47,765 nt of DNA from a bacterium (GTDB lineage Bacteria; 4484-113; JAFGCY01), in NCBI GenBank assembly GCA_020849855.1, contig JADZFO010000049.1:1-47765 (forward strand), read 5' to 3'. Below the pieces are notes generated by a model, which did not search any database, was not told where the DNA came from, and saw only the letters and a program-made list of their open reading frames with translations. Shown piece after piece: positions 22,287 through 32,500 of this stretch (the first letter of the stretch is position 1; each line of letters begins with the position of its first letter). The translations under genes were made by a program, and so were the position numbers.

Positions 22287-23216
22287 ATGGAGCTGCTCAT
22301 TTCCGGTTCCAGCGGCCTTGTCGGCCAGGCACTCTGCGCACAGTTGCCGCGCCTGCGCCACAGCGTGACGCGCCTGCTGCGCTTTGGCCCGGCCAGTGGC
22401 ACCGAGTCACAGGCTGAGGGCGCTGTGGCAGCCTGGGACCCGGACGCGGGCCTGCTTGACCCCGGGATACTGCAGCGGGCTGAGGCGGTGGTCTGCCTGA
22501 ACGGAGCCAGCATCGCCGCGCGGCGCTGGGACCGCCAGCTCAAGCAGGAACTGATTGACAGCCGCGTGAAGCCGGCAGCTTTGCTGGCGACAACCCTGGC
22601 CAGGCTGCCCGCGGAGCAGCGGCCGCGCGTCTTTGTCTGCTGCAGCGCGGTGGGCTATTACGGCACCAGGCCCCGCAGCGCGCAGCAGGATGAAAGCGCT
22701 CCCAGCGGCGATGGCTTCCTGGCGGAGATCTGCCGCGCCTGGGAAGGCGCCTGCCAGCCCGCTGTTGAGGCCGGCATCCGCGTGGTGAACATGCGCCTTG
22801 GCATCGTGCTGGCCAGCGATGGCGGCCCGCTGGCGCAGATGGTTGACGTGATCAGGCGCGGCATTGGCGGCGTGGTGGGTTCCGGCCGCCAGGAGATGAG
22901 CTGGATCTGTATCCATGACATCGCCCCGGCGCTGAGCCATGTGCTGGAGCATCCAGAGCTGAGCGGGCCGGTGAACTTCGCCGCGCCGGCGCCGGTGAGC
23001 AACGCGGAGATGACACGCGCCGTGGCAGAGACCATCGGCCGCCGCGTCGGCCCGCCGCTGCCGGCCTTCGCGGCGAGGCTGGTGCTGGGCGAAATGGCGG
23101 ATGAACTGCTGCTGGCGAGCCAGCATGTAGTGCCAAGAAAGCTGCTGGAAAGCGGCTATGTGTTCCAGTACTCCAAGCTGGAACCGACGCTCAGCTCTCT
23201 GCTCCGCGGCGGCTGA
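22287..23216 (+). CDS. TIGR01777-family NAD-dependent epimerase-like protein
   Basis: This 309-aa cytosolic protein is an extended short-chain dehydrogenase. The nucleotide-binding loop is ISGSSGLVGQAL (residues 5-16). CLNGASIAARRWDRQLKQEL and the stretch CCSAVGYYGTRP match the SulA/YfcH-type family TIGR01777. The C-terminal DUF1731 segment is visible near 255-300 (ADELLLASQHVVPRKLLESG). Members are found widely, often near cell-division or oxidative-stress genes, but their substrate is unsettled. The message appears leaderless. It is divergent from lipoprotein E and convergent with lipoprotein F and does not share an operon with either. Confidence 0.92.
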   Translation: MELLISGSSGLVGQALCAQLPRLRHSVTRLLRFGPASGTESQAEGAVAAWDPDAGLLDPGILQRAEAVVCLNGASIAARRWDRQLKQELIDSRVKPAALLATTLARLPAEQRPRVFVCCSAVGYYGTRPRSAQQDESAPSGDGFLAEICRAWEGACQPAVEAGIRVVNMRLGIVLASDGGPLAQMVDVIRRGIGGVVGSGRQEMSWICIHDIAPALSHVLEHPELSGPVNFAAPAPVSNAEMTRAVAETIGRRVGPPLPAFAARLVLGEMADELLLASQHVVPRKLLESGYVFQYSKLEPTLSSLLRGG

Positions 23217-23248
23217 GCCGGGCAGGCAGCTCCATGTTTGCCGTCCTT

Positions 23249-24949
23249 CTAAGGCTGGTTCAGCTCTGAGTAAATCGCATAGAAGAGCCTGAAATGACCC
23301 GGCTGGTGGTTCTCGTCATACTTCTGCTCGCAGTAGGCCACGGCCGGTCGCCCAAGCACCTCGCAGGCAGAGACCTTCTGGAGCGCGCTGCTCTCGGATG
23401 GGCTAAGCCTGTCCGGAGCGGGGTCGAGATATTCCCAGCTTGCCGCCTGGCTGAGGTCGCCGCTGCCCAGCCAGTACTCAATCGGGCCGAAATCCGAGCA
23501 ACTGACCGCCAGTCGGCTGCCGACGGCGTCCAACTCGTGGAACGAAGCCTGGTCCAGGGCCGGGAGGCCATCCTCGCCGGAATCATCCAGGTACTGCCAG
23601 CCGCTGAGCCCCATGGACTCCAGACTGCAGTGCCAGATATTAAGGCTGTCATAGTCCAGGGCGAAGTAGATATTGCCCTGATGTATCAGCAGGTCACGGA
23701 AGTAACCAAAGGCCACGTTGTTGCCCGTGTCAGGCATTTGCAGCGAAATCCAGCCGTCTTCATCGACCGGCGTGCCGCTGGTGCCAAGCTGCCAGTACAG
23801 GCGCTTATCCTGGCGCACCATGTAGGCAGGACGCCCATCAACTTCGATAAGGCCGCTAGCCACCACGCCGGGGCTGGAAAAGTACAGATCCCAGGTCTCA
23901 GTGCCAGTCGGTCCGTTCGCCCGCGCATAGACCTGCATTTCCTGGTCGTTCACCGAATAGCCGTACAGCAGGGCCGGGTGCCCGTCGATCATCACCGGGG
24001 CGCAGGGGCGGCCATACTCAAGGCCGTTCCCGTTCTCATCAATAATCTCTATCCTTTCCCAGGGCCCCGCGGCTTCAGGCGCAGTGTAGTACTCAATGGC
24101 GCTGAAGGCCGAGCCCGGCCCTCCGCTGACCAGCAGGCTGAAGGCCAGCATCTGTTCCTCAACCAGGATCCCTGCCTTGTCCGTGGCCAGCAGCCGGCCA
24201 GTGGCCCGTACCGTGTTCCAGTGCTCCTGCAGACCGCCTTCCGGGTCGCTGCTGTAAGCGCAGAAGGTGCCACGCTGCTGCGAATCTTCTGTTGTCCAGT
24301 TGTAGAGAATGATCGGCCGGCCATCGTGGACAGCCAGCTCCGGTGCCTGCGCCCCGCCCGTCCCGGTCGGGATGCGCCAGTCAACCTCCACCACGTCCCA
24401 GTGCGGCGGCTCCATTGACTTAAGGCTGAAGCTGCTGAGGCTGCAGTCGCCGGGCCCATAGATCAGGATGATCAGGATGATGCTGTCAGCCGGGGAGACA
24501 TAGCCGCTCAGCGAAGGCTGCTGCATGCTCTGGCCCGGCTCCAGGCTGAACCAGTCCCAGCGCGCGTCGTGGAAGTTGGCCCAGGCCAGAAACATGCGGC
24601 TGCCTGGTGTTGTGGACGCCCAGTCAGCGCTCCACAGACATGACTCAAGCCCCTTCGCGCTGATGGAATACGCGGCGTAAGCCGCCCCGGCCAGCGAGGG
24701 GTCCGCTGGGTCCGGGGTGAACAGCAAGTCCTCGGTCTGACTGACGCGCTGCGCTTCAACAACTGCGGGATCAAAGTCCACAGCCTGCACGGTGCGGGTC
24801 AGGGAGGCCGCGCGCAGCTGCGACAGGGAAGCCGGGTCTGGAAGCCGGGGCAGCCAGCCTGAATCCTGCACTTCCATTTCAGGCGCGCCAGAGCATCCGC
24901 CCAGCAGCAGAATAACGATCAAACTCCACACCAGTCCGGCGCTGCGCAT
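23249..24949 (-). CDS. Lipoprotein F: shared N-module plus propeller-like repeats
   Basis: The protein is 566 aa. MRSAGLVWSLIVILLLGGCSG has lipobox L-G-G-C. The N-module has WLPRLPDPASLSQLRA, AAYAAYSISAKGLESCL, MFLAWANFHDARWDWFSL, GYVSPADSIILIILIYG and SLSSFSLKS. The C-terminal units (DGRPIILYNWTTEDSQQ, IDGHPALLYGYSVNDQE, VDGRPAYMVRQDKRLYW, LGRPAVAYCEQKYD) repeat the G-x-P-x-x-x-Y theme of A and D at roughly 60-90-residue intervals, consistent with propeller blades. Unlike the other lipoproteins it seems leaderless: TATACT lies eight bases before the ATG. Confidence 0.85.
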   Translation of the reverse strand: MRSAGLVWSLIVILLLGGCSGAPEMEVQDSGWLPRLPDPASLSQLRAASLTRTVQAVDFDPAVVEAQRVSQTEDLLFTPDPADPSLAGAAYAAYSISAKGLESCLWSADWASTTPGSRMFLAWANFHDARWDWFSLEPGQSMQQPSLSGYVSPADSIILIILIYGPGDCSLSSFSLKSMEPPHWDVVEVDWRIPTGTGGAQAPELAVHDGRPIILYNWTTEDSQQRGTFCAYSSDPEGGLQEHWNTVRATGRLLATDKAGILVEEQMLAFSLLVSGGPGSAFSAIEYYTAPEAAGPWERIEIIDENGNGLEYGRPCAPVMIDGHPALLYGYSVNDQEMQVYARANGPTGTETWDLYFSSPGVVASGLIEVDGRPAYMVRQDKRLYWQLGTSGTPVDEDGWISLQMPDTGNNVAFGYFRDLLIHQGNIYFALDYDSLNIWHCSLESMGLSGWQYLDDSGEDGLPALDQASFHELDAVGSRLAVSCSDFGPIEYWLGSGDLSQAASWEYLDPAPDRLSPSESSALQKVSACEVLGRPAVAYCEQKYDENHQPGHFRLFYAIYSELNQP

Positions 24950-24957
24950 ACAGCCAA

Positions 24958-24963
24958 AGTATA
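24958..24963 (-). promoter_or_regulatory. -10 box of leaderless lipoprotein F
   Basis: TATACT-TTGGCTGT-ATG on the minus strand, an eight-base gap. It sits in the 48-bp gap after the O-methyltransferase stop, so F has its own promoter. Confidence 0.55.
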
Positions 24964-24997
24964 ACGGCCTGCAGCGCTCGGCGCTGGACTGAGAAGG

Positions 24998-25663
24998 CTA
25001 TTTGACCAGGATAAAGGCCATCCCGTCATAGCCCTTTGAGCCGACTGTCTGGATCGCCGTGGAGTCCAGGTCCGGGTCCGCCGCGAGCAGGTCAAACATG
25101 GCCCGTGTGCCCACAATGCTCGGATCCTCGCTGTTGCTGTCCGTCACCCGGCCGCCGCGCACGACGTTGTCCACGATGATCAGGCTGCCGCGGCGCGTCA
25201 GCAGCTTGGACCAGCGGATGTACTCCGGGATGGAGGCCTTGTCGGCGTCAATGAATACGAGGTCGAAGGGGCCTCCGGCATCCGCCTCAACCAGCGGCAG
25301 CAGGTCCAGCGCCAGCCCGACACGCACCTCAACACGGTCCGAGAGGCCCGCTCGCTCGATATTCGCCCGCGCCACCTCGGCGTGCCGCGGTTCGTATTCG
25401 AGGCTGATCAGGCGGCCGTCCTCGGGCAGGGCCCGGCCCAGCCAGATCGTGCTGTAGCCACCGAGAGTGCCGATCTCGAGGATGCGCCTGGCCCCCAGCA
25501 TGCGGGCCAGCAAGTGCAGCAGCTTGCCCTCAGGAGGGGCCACTGAGATGGCCGGCATGCCCGCGGCCTCCACAGCATCCAGCGCGCCGCTGAGCGCGGC
25601 ATCCTCGCCAATGATGCGCCCGGCGATATAGCTCTCAACTTCGTTCCACTGAACTTCACTCAT
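24998..25663 (-). CDS. SAM-dependent O-methyltransferase (family 3)
   Basis: This 221-aa cytosolic enzyme of the catechol-O-methyltransferase-like family 3 transfers a methyl group from SAM to a hydroxyl. Motif I is ILEIGTLGGYSTIWLGRAL (about residues 55-74), motif II is the acidic LISLEYEPRHAEVARANIE, the metal and substrate loop is FDLVFIDADKASIPEYI (about 130-146), and IIVDNVVRGGRV follows. These place it with the divalent-cation-dependent bacterial members of about 220 aa. The natural acceptor is unknown. It is leaderless, with TAAAGT six bases before ATG 25663, and ends just upstream of lipoprotein F. Confidence 0.93.
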   Translation of the reverse strand: MSEVQWNEVESYIAGRIIGEDAALSGALDAVEAAGMPAISVAPPEGKLLHLLARMLGARRILEIGTLGGYSTIWLGRALPEDGRLISLEYEPRHAEVARANIERAGLSDRVEVRVGLALDLLPLVEADAGGPFDLVFIDADKASIPEYIRWSKLLTRRGSLIIVDNVVRGGRVTDSNSEDPSIVGTRAMFDLLAADPDLDSTAIQTVGSKGYDGMAFILVK

Positions 25664-25669
25664 GCCAGC

Positions 25670-25675
25670 ACTTTA
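25670..25675 (-). promoter_or_regulatory. -10 box of the leaderless methyltransferase
   Basis: TAAAGT-GCTGGC-ATG on the minus strand, six-base gap. Confidence 0.5.
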
Positions 25676-25737
25676 GCGCCTGCCGGGGGCAGCGTTACGC
25701 GGGCGGCCGAAACGGCATCACATTGCCTGTTCGACTG

Positions 25738-25743
25738 TATACT
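25738..25743 (+). promoter_or_regulatory. -10 box of tricorn-like protease 1
   Basis: TATACTCCAG; the ATG follows after a short leader (25772) carrying GCGGAG. The same extended hexamer (TATACTC-AG) precedes the second tricorn gene. Confidence 0.5.
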
Positions 25744-25771
25744 CCAGTCCACTCTCACCCGCGGAGCACGC

Positions 25772-28700
25772 ATGAAGGTTTCAGCCCGCTTCAACCCCCG
25801 TCATCGCCGCAGCCTCAGACTGATCCTGCTCGCCGCCTGCAGTTGCCTGGCGCTGGGACTTGCCAACGCCGGCCGGGCCCAGGCCGATGAGCTGCCCCAG
25901 GCCATGCTGCGCAGCCCTGACATCAGCGCAGGCCAGGTGGCATTCATCTATGCCAACGACATCTGGATCGCGCCAAAGGAAGGCGGGGCGGCCCAGCGCC
26001 TGACCAGCGCGGCCGGTGCTGAAGGCGCGCCGCGCTTCAGCCCTGACGGCGGCAGGTTGGCCTTCAGCGCGGCCTACGACGGCAACCAGGATGTGTATGA
26101 ACTGCCGGTGGCCGGCGGCATCCCGCGGCGCCTTACCGTGCAGCCCTTCGGGGCCCGCGTGCTGGATTACAGCCCCGACGGGCGCGTGTGCTTCGCGACA
26201 TCCGATATCAGCACCGATGAAACAACGCTCTGGTTCGCTGATCCGGCCGGCGGGCTGCCCGAACGCCTGAGCCTGAAGTTTGGCGACATGGCCTCCTTCA
26301 GCGCCGACGGCAGCTGGGTGGCCTTCACTCCCTGGCGGCATATCTGGCAGGACGACTCCTGGCACCGCTATCAGGGCGGCCAGGCCGCCGACATCTGGAC
26401 CTTCAACCTTGGCACCCTCGAGAGCCGACAGATAACCAGCTGGGCCGGCACCGACGACCTGCCGATGGCCAGCGGCGAGCGAATCTTCTATCTCTCCGAT
26501 GCCGGCCCCGAGGGCCGCCGCAATATCTGGGTCTATGACCTGGCCTCAGAAACCCACAGCCAGGTGACGCACTTCGCGGATGCCGAGCTGCGCTGGCCCG
26601 CCATCGGCCCCGAGGACATCGTCTTCCAGCAGGGCGGCAAGCTCTGGCGCATGCCCCTGGCCACCCTCACGCCCCAGGAGCTGCGCATCAGCCTCTCCGG
26701 CGACCGGCCCTATGCGCGGCCGGAAACCCTAGTGCTGGAGGGCGAGCCTGACCGCTCCTGCCTTTCACCGCAGGGCCGCCGCCTGGCCATCGAGAAGCGC
26801 GGCGATATCTGGACCATCCCGGCCCGCGAGGGCTACCCGGTCTGCCTGACGCCCAGCGACGGCGTGGCTGAGCGCGACCCGGCCTGGTCGCCGGACGGCC
26901 GCTGGATTGCCTACATCAGCGACAGCGGCCGCGAGCGCTATGAGGTCTTTCTGCGCGCGGCGGACGGCAGCGGCGAGGCGCGCCAGCTCAGCCAGGGCAG
27001 TGAGTACCGCATGCAGCACCTGCGCTGGTCGCCGGACAGCCGCTGGATCGCCTATGAGGATGTGCAGGGCCACTACTATGTGCTTGATGCGCAGAAGGGC
27101 GGTCAGAAACTGCTGGCCACTGATCCTTACAACTACACCCACGGTCCGCTGCACTGGTCCCCGGACAGCCGCTGGGTGACCTATGAGCTGCTTGACGAGA
27201 AAAGCACCAACCCGGTGATCTGGATTACTGAGGTCCAGAGCGGCAAGGCGCAGCAGGTAACTGATTCCGCCTTCCCGGCTGGTTCGCCCTGCTTCGACCT
27301 CAGCGGCAGGTGGCTCTTCTTCTCCTCACGCCAGGACCTCAGCCCGCTGTACGGCGATGTGGATGACTACGACGTCTTCCTCTTCGCCAATTCGACGCGC
27401 CTGGCCGCGCTGCCCCTGCGCCGGGATGTGAAGTCGCCCTTCCTGCCGCGCAGCGATGAAGAGAAGCCGGCCCCTGAAGCTGGCGCGGAGGAAGCAGGCG
27501 CCAAGCCGGAGGCCAAAGCGGACGCTAGCCAGGACGCAAAGGAAAGTGCAAAGGCCACTGCAAAGGGCAAGGCCGGCGGGCCCGAGGCTGAAGAGGCGGC
27601 CGGGCCCCCGCCGGTCGAGATCGACTTTGAAGGCATCCGGGCCCGCGCCATCGGCCTGCCCCTGCTGGCCGGCAACTTCCACACCCTGGAAGGCGGCCAT
27701 GAGCGCCTGTACTACGTTCAGACCCCGCGCACCGGGGCGCTGCCCGCGGCCGGCGACCTGAAGGTCTTTGACCTCGCTGCGGCCGCGGCCGGTGAAGACG
27801 GCGCCGGGGGCATGGAGGATTACGGCGGCGAAGAGGAGGGAGCTGAAGAAGAAGAGGAAGAGCAGAGCTTCCCCCGCGGCCGCTACAAGCCCGGCGTGCC
27901 CGGCATGGAAAGCAACTTTGATTACACCCTGATACCCGGCGTGGACGGCTACCAGATCACGCCAGACGGCCAGAAGCTGCTGGTCTATGCCATGGGGGAG
28001 ATGTTTGTCACCGGGGCGGAGCTCGGGGCCGCGCTGGACAAACCGGTGCCCCTGCCGGCCCTGCGCAAGGAGATCAACCCTTACCACGAATGGGAGCAGA
28101 TGATCTGGGAAGTCTGGCGCGCCTTCCGGGAGGAGTTCTGGGACCCTGGCCTGCACGGCGTGGACTGGAACGCCGCTCGTGACCGCGCCCTGGCCCTGCT
28201 GCCTTACTGCGCCTCCAATGAGGACATCGGCTTTGTAATCTCCGAGATGGTGGGCGAGCTGAACTCCGGGCACACCTATGTCAGCCCGACCCCCAGCGAT
28301 TATGCGAACTTCGGCGGCGTCGGCATGCTGGGCTGCGACTTCGAGCGCGCCCAGGACAGCGCCGGCAAGAGCGGCATCCGCATCAGCCGTGTCTATCGCG
28401 GCCACCCGGCAGAGCTGGACATGCGCGGGCCGCTGGATGAACCCGGCGTGGACATCAAGGCCGGCGAGTTCCTGCAGGCGGTCAACGGTGTGGCAGTTGA
28501 CCCGGCCCGCTCGCCCTACTACTACCTGCAGGGCCAGGGCGGCCGGACCCTGCGGCTGAAGGTCGGGCCGCAGGCCGCGGCCGATGAGCAGAGCCGCGAA
28601 GTGCTGGTCACAGCCCGTGGCTATGACGGCAACCTGCGGCACTACGACTGGGTCGAGAAGAACCGCCAGTACGTGCTGGAAAAGAGCGGCGGACGGGTAG

Positions 28701-29320
28701 GCTATATCCACGTCACCGACACGGGCGACTGGGGCATCGCCGATCTGATGCGCCAGTTCCTTGGCCAGCACAATATGGATGCGCTGATCATCGACGAACG
28801 CTACAACCACGGCGGCAACATCGCGCACCGCTTCATCGAGCTGCTTGACCGGCCGGTAGTGGAGTACGACATGACCCGCGACGGCAAGCCCGTGACTTTC
28901 CCCCAGCGCACTGCGCAGGGCGCCAAGGTGATGCTGGTGAACCAGTACGCCGGCAGCGGTGGCGACGGCTTCCCCTGGCTCTTCAGGAAGCGCGGCCTGG
29001 GCAAGGTGATCGGCGTGCGCACCTGGGGCGGCTGGATCGGCATCGGCGGGCGCGAGCCTTTGCTCAACGGCACCTGGTATTCCGTGCCCGGCTGGTACGG
29101 CTATGAGCCCGACGGCACCTGGATGATCGAGGGCTATGGCGTCGACCCGGATATCGTGGTGGTCAACGACCCGACTTCAACCAGCAAGGGCCTCGACCCG
29201 CAGCTGGACAAGGCCATTGAGGTGGCTCTGGCCGAAGCGGATGCGAACCCGGTGCGCATTCCTCCCGTGCCGACCTACCCGGACCGCTCCGGACGCGGGG
29301 TGAAGCCGGAAGACCGCTAG
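25772..29320 (+). CDS. Exported tricorn-like S41 peptidase 1
   Basis: The protein is 1182 aa. A long basic signal peptide (RLILLAACSCLALGLANAG) exports it. Residues about 45-560 form TolB/WD40-type propeller blades (PRFSPDGGRLAFSA, LRWSPDSRWIAYEDV, LHWSPDSRWVTYELL). Low-complexity linkers follow (about 565-615, Ala/Lys/Glu-rich; about 675-705, Gly/Glu-rich, with a run of Glu). The tricorn core C1 has MVGELNSGHTYV with catalytic His834; a PDZ domain covers about 855-955; C2 has IIDERYNHGG and NQYAGSGGDGF with nucleophile Ser1062, then GVRTWGGWIGI and the Glu of IEGYGVDPDI. Tricorn peptidases degrade peptides; this version acts outside the cytoplasmic membrane. A close paralogue follows directly downstream. 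Confidence 0.93.
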   Translation: MKVSARFNPRHRRSLRLILLAACSCLALGLANAGRAQADELPQAMLRSPDISAGQVAFIYANDIWIAPKEGGAAQRLTSAAGAEGAPRFSPDGGRLAFSAAYDGNQDVYELPVAGGIPRRLTVQPFGARVLDYSPDGRVCFATSDISTDETTLWFADPAGGLPERLSLKFGDMASFSADGSWVAFTPWRHIWQDDSWHRYQGGQAADIWTFNLGTLESRQITSWAGTDDLPMASGERIFYLSDAGPEGRRNIWVYDLASETHSQVTHFADAELRWPAIGPEDIVFQQGGKLWRMPLATLTPQELRISLSGDRPYARPETLVLEGEPDRSCLSPQGRRLAIEKRGDIWTIPAREGYPVCLTPSDGVAERDPAWSPDGRWIAYISDSGRERYEVFLRAADGSGEARQLSQGSEYRMQHLRWSPDSRWIAYEDVQGHYYVLDAQKGGQKLLATDPYNYTHGPLHWSPDSRWVTYELLDEKSTNPVIWITEVQSGKAQQVTDSAFPAGSPCFDLSGRWLFFSSRQDLSPLYGDVDDYDVFLFANSTRLAALPLRRDVKSPFLPRSDEEKPAPEAGAEEAGAKPEAKADASQDAKESAKATAKGKAGGPEAEEAAGPPPVEIDFEGIRARAIGLPLLAGNFHTLEGGHERLYYVQTPRTGALPAAGDLKVFDLAAAAAGEDGAGGMEDYGGEEEGAEEEEEEQSFPRGRYKPGVPGMESNFDYTLIPGVDGYQITPDGQKLLVYAMGEMFVTGAELGAALDKPVPLPALRKEINPYHEWEQMIWEVWRAFREEFWDPGLHGVDWNAARDRALALLPYCASNEDIGFVISEMVGELNSGHTYVSPTPSDYANFGGVGMLGCDFERAQDSAGKSGIRISRVYRGHPAELDMRGPLDEPGVDIKAGEFLQAVNGVAVDPARSPYYYLQGQGGRTLRLKVGPQAAADEQSREVLVTARGYDGNLRHYDWVEKNRQYVLEKSGGRVGYIHVTDTGDWGIADLMRQFLGQHNMDALIIDERYNHGGNIAHRFIELLDRPVVEYDMTRDGKPVTFPQRTAQGAKVMLVNQYAGSGGDGFPWLFRKRGLGKVIGVRTWGGWIGIGGREPLLNGTWYSVPGWYGYEPDGTWMIEGYGVDPDIVVVNDPTSTSKGLDPQLDKAIEVALAEADANPVRIPPVPTYPDRSGRGVKPEDR

Positions 29321-29496
29321 AAGCCGACGCAGGTACTCCACGCTGTGTGATCAGCGGTGAACGAAGTCTCGGAGCGCGGGCTGCCTGCGATGCAGGAGCG
29401 CGCTTTCCGCTGCGCGCTCAATCAAGCGGGCCCCTGCTTGGCAGGCGGCCCGCGCTACACGCCAGGGCCTGCGCCGGTGCATGCAGCTTCTGCCTT

Positions 29497-29502
29497 TATA
29501 CT
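29497..29502 (+). promoter_or_regulatory. -10 box of tricorn-like protease 2
   Basis: TATACTCAG, 26 nt before the chosen ATG 29529. GGAG precedes that ATG. The box lies inside the upstream in-frame extension (29481), which argues that the extension is not translated. Confidence 0.5.
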
Positions 29503-29528
29503 CAGCGGACTTCCCGTCTGGAGTCCGC

Positions 29529-32500
29529 ATGCCCAGCTTCCGCGCAGCCTTCCCCTTCGCAGCCCATGCGCTTAACGCCGCCCTGCTCTGCGCCGCCGCG
29601 CTTTGCATCCTGCAGCCGGCCCGCGCCGCTGAAGTCCCCGCGGCGATGCTGCGCTATCCGGATGTCAGCGCGGAGCACATCGTTTTTGTTTACGACAACG
29701 ATGTCTGGATCGCGCCGAAGGAAGGCGGGTCAGCCTGGCCGCTCTCCAGCCCTGCCGGCGCCGAGAGCTTTCCGCGCTTCAGCCCCGACGGCCGGCGCGT
29801 GGCCTTCAGCGCCGCCTATGAAGGCAACACGGATGTCTACGAGCTGCCCATCGGCGGCGGCACTCCGCGGCGCCTGAGCTACCAGCCCTATGGCGCGCGG
29901 GTGGTGGACTATGCCCCGGACGGGCGCGTGGTCTACGAGACCGGGGATGTCGCCACTGCCGAAAGCCAGCTCTGGTACGCCGACCCGCAGGGCGGGCTGC
30001 CCGAGCGCCTTGCGCTTAAGTATGGCGACATGGCCTCCTTCAGCGCCGACGGCGAGTGGATCGCCTACACGCCCTGGCGGCATATCTGGCAGGACGGCTC
30101 CTGGAACCGCTATCAGGGCGGCCAGGACGCGGACGTGTGGACCTTCAACCTCAAGACACTGGAAAGCCGCGCGATTGCCGACTGGCCGGGCACCGACGAT
30201 GTGCCGATGGTCCACGGCGAGACGGTGTTCTACCTCTCCGACCGCGGCCCCGAACACCGCCGCAACATCTGGTCCTGCGATCTGCGGGGCGAGAAGCACA
30301 CGCAGATCACGCACTTCAAAAATGGCGAAGTGCGCTGGCCGGCCATCGGCCCCAGCGACATCGTCTTCCAACAGGCGGGCAGGCTCTGGCTGCTGCCGCT
30401 CAGCAGCCTGCAGCCGCGCAGGGTGGAGATCAGCCTCAGCGGCGACCGCCGGCACCTGCAGCCCTATACCCACAGCGAGGCCGGGATGCCCCAGGCCTGG
30501 AGCATGTCGCCGGGCGGCAAGCGCCTGGCGGTCGAGTCGCACGGGGATATCTGGTCCATCCCCGGCCGCGAGGGTGTGCAGTACAACCTGACCCCGACTG
30601 ACGGCTTTGCCGAGCGCGACCCGCACTGGTCCCCGGACGGCAAGTGGATCGCCTATGTCTCCGACCAGAGCGGCATGTACGAGATCTGGCTGCGGCCCGC
30701 GGATGAAGAGGGCGAGGCGCGGCAGCTGACGCAGGGCAGCCCCCAGCGCATGTTCTGGCTGAACTGGTCGCCGGACAGCAGGTACCTGCTCTGCCTCGAC
30801 CGCTCCAGCACCTACTTCGTCGTCAATGCCGAAACCGGCGCGAAGACCGTGCTGGCCACTGACCACTATGGCGCCATCAACGCCTGGACCGGCTGGGCCA
30901 GCTTGTCGGCGGCCTGGGCCCCGGACAGCCGCTGGGTCGCGCTGGTGCTCAGTGATGTGACCACCCGCAATGGCGTGATCCATCTGGTCAACATCGAGAC
31001 CCTGGAAAAGCAGGCCGTGACCAGCCCGCTGGTGCCCTGCTCCTTCCCGGCCTTTGACCAGAACGGCGAGCTGCTTTACTTCAGCACCGACCAGTCCTAC
31101 AGCCCGGTCTTCAGCGATCAGGAGGACTACGACGCCAACTATGTCTTCGCCAACTCCTCGCGCCTGGCGGCCCTGACCCTGCGCCGGGATGTGAAGTCGC
31201 CCCTGCTGCCGATCAACCAGGAGGAAGAGCGCCTGCCGGCGGAAACAGCAGCTCCAGAGACCGCGCCTGCGCCGACTGCCGCGCCTCCTGCCGATCCGCC
31301 TGCCGCACCGGATACCGCACCTGCGGCGCCTGAAGCAGCGCAGCCGCTGAAGATCGACTTTGAAGGCATCGCCGGGCGCATCATCGCCCTGCCACTGCCC
31401 GCCGGCAACATCTCCGCGCTGGCCGCCGGCCGCGACAAGCTCTTCTATCTGCGCTGGCCGAACGCCGGGACCTGGGGCCCGCCGGAGCTGCATATGCTGG
31501 ACATCGCCATGCTGCGCAGCGGCACGCCAACCGGCCTTCCCGGCCCGGATGGGCGGCCGGGCGGCCCGGACTTCACCCTGCTCAGCGGGGTCTGGGGCTA
31601 CCAGCTCTCGCCGGATGCCAGCCTGCTGGCAGTCAGCGCAAACGGCGGGCTCTTCATCACCGCCGCCGCGCCAGGGGCTGCGCTGGACAAGCCCGTGCCG
31701 CTGCCAGAGCGGCTCAAGAGCATCGACCCGCGCAGCGAGTGGCGCCAGGTGATCTTCGAGAACTGGCGCGCCTTCAAGGAGAAGTTCTACGACCCCGGCC
31801 TGCACGGCGTGGACTGGGACGGCGCCCGCGACCGCGCCCTGGCCCTGCTGCCCTATGTGAGCTGCAGGGAAGACTTTGGTTTTGTGCTGGCCGAGATGAA
31901 CGCCGAGCTTAACGTCGGTCACACTTATGTCTGGTCCGCCGGCAGCGATTGGGCATCCGGCTACGGCCTCGGCCTGCTGGGCTGCGACTTCGAACGCGCC
32001 AGCGACAGCGCCGGCCGCCCCGGCATCCGCTTTGGCCGGATCTACCGCAGCGCGGATGGCGAGCTGGATACCCGCTCGCCGCTGCTCACGCCCGGTGTGG
32101 ATGTGCGCGAAGGCCAGTTCCTGCTGGCCATTAATGAGCAGCCTGTCCAGGCCGGCGACAACCCTTACCGCCTGCTGCTGGGCCAGGCCGGCCGCACCGT
32201 AAAGCTGAGCGTTGGAGACAGCGCGGTGCGCGACGACTCGACCCGTGAGCTGCTGATCAACGCCCTGGGCTGGGATGGCGAGCTGCGCCACCGCGCCTGG
32301 GTCGAGGACCAGCGGCGCTATGTGGCGCAGAAGTCCGGCGGCCGCCTGGGCTACATCCATGTGCGCAACACCAGCAATGAGGGCCGCATCGACCTGCAGC
32401 GCCAGCTCAACAGCCAGTGCAACAGCGAGGCCCTGATCATCGACGAGCGCTATAACGGCGGCGGCAGCCTGCCCCTGCGCTTCATCGACCTGCTGCGCGA

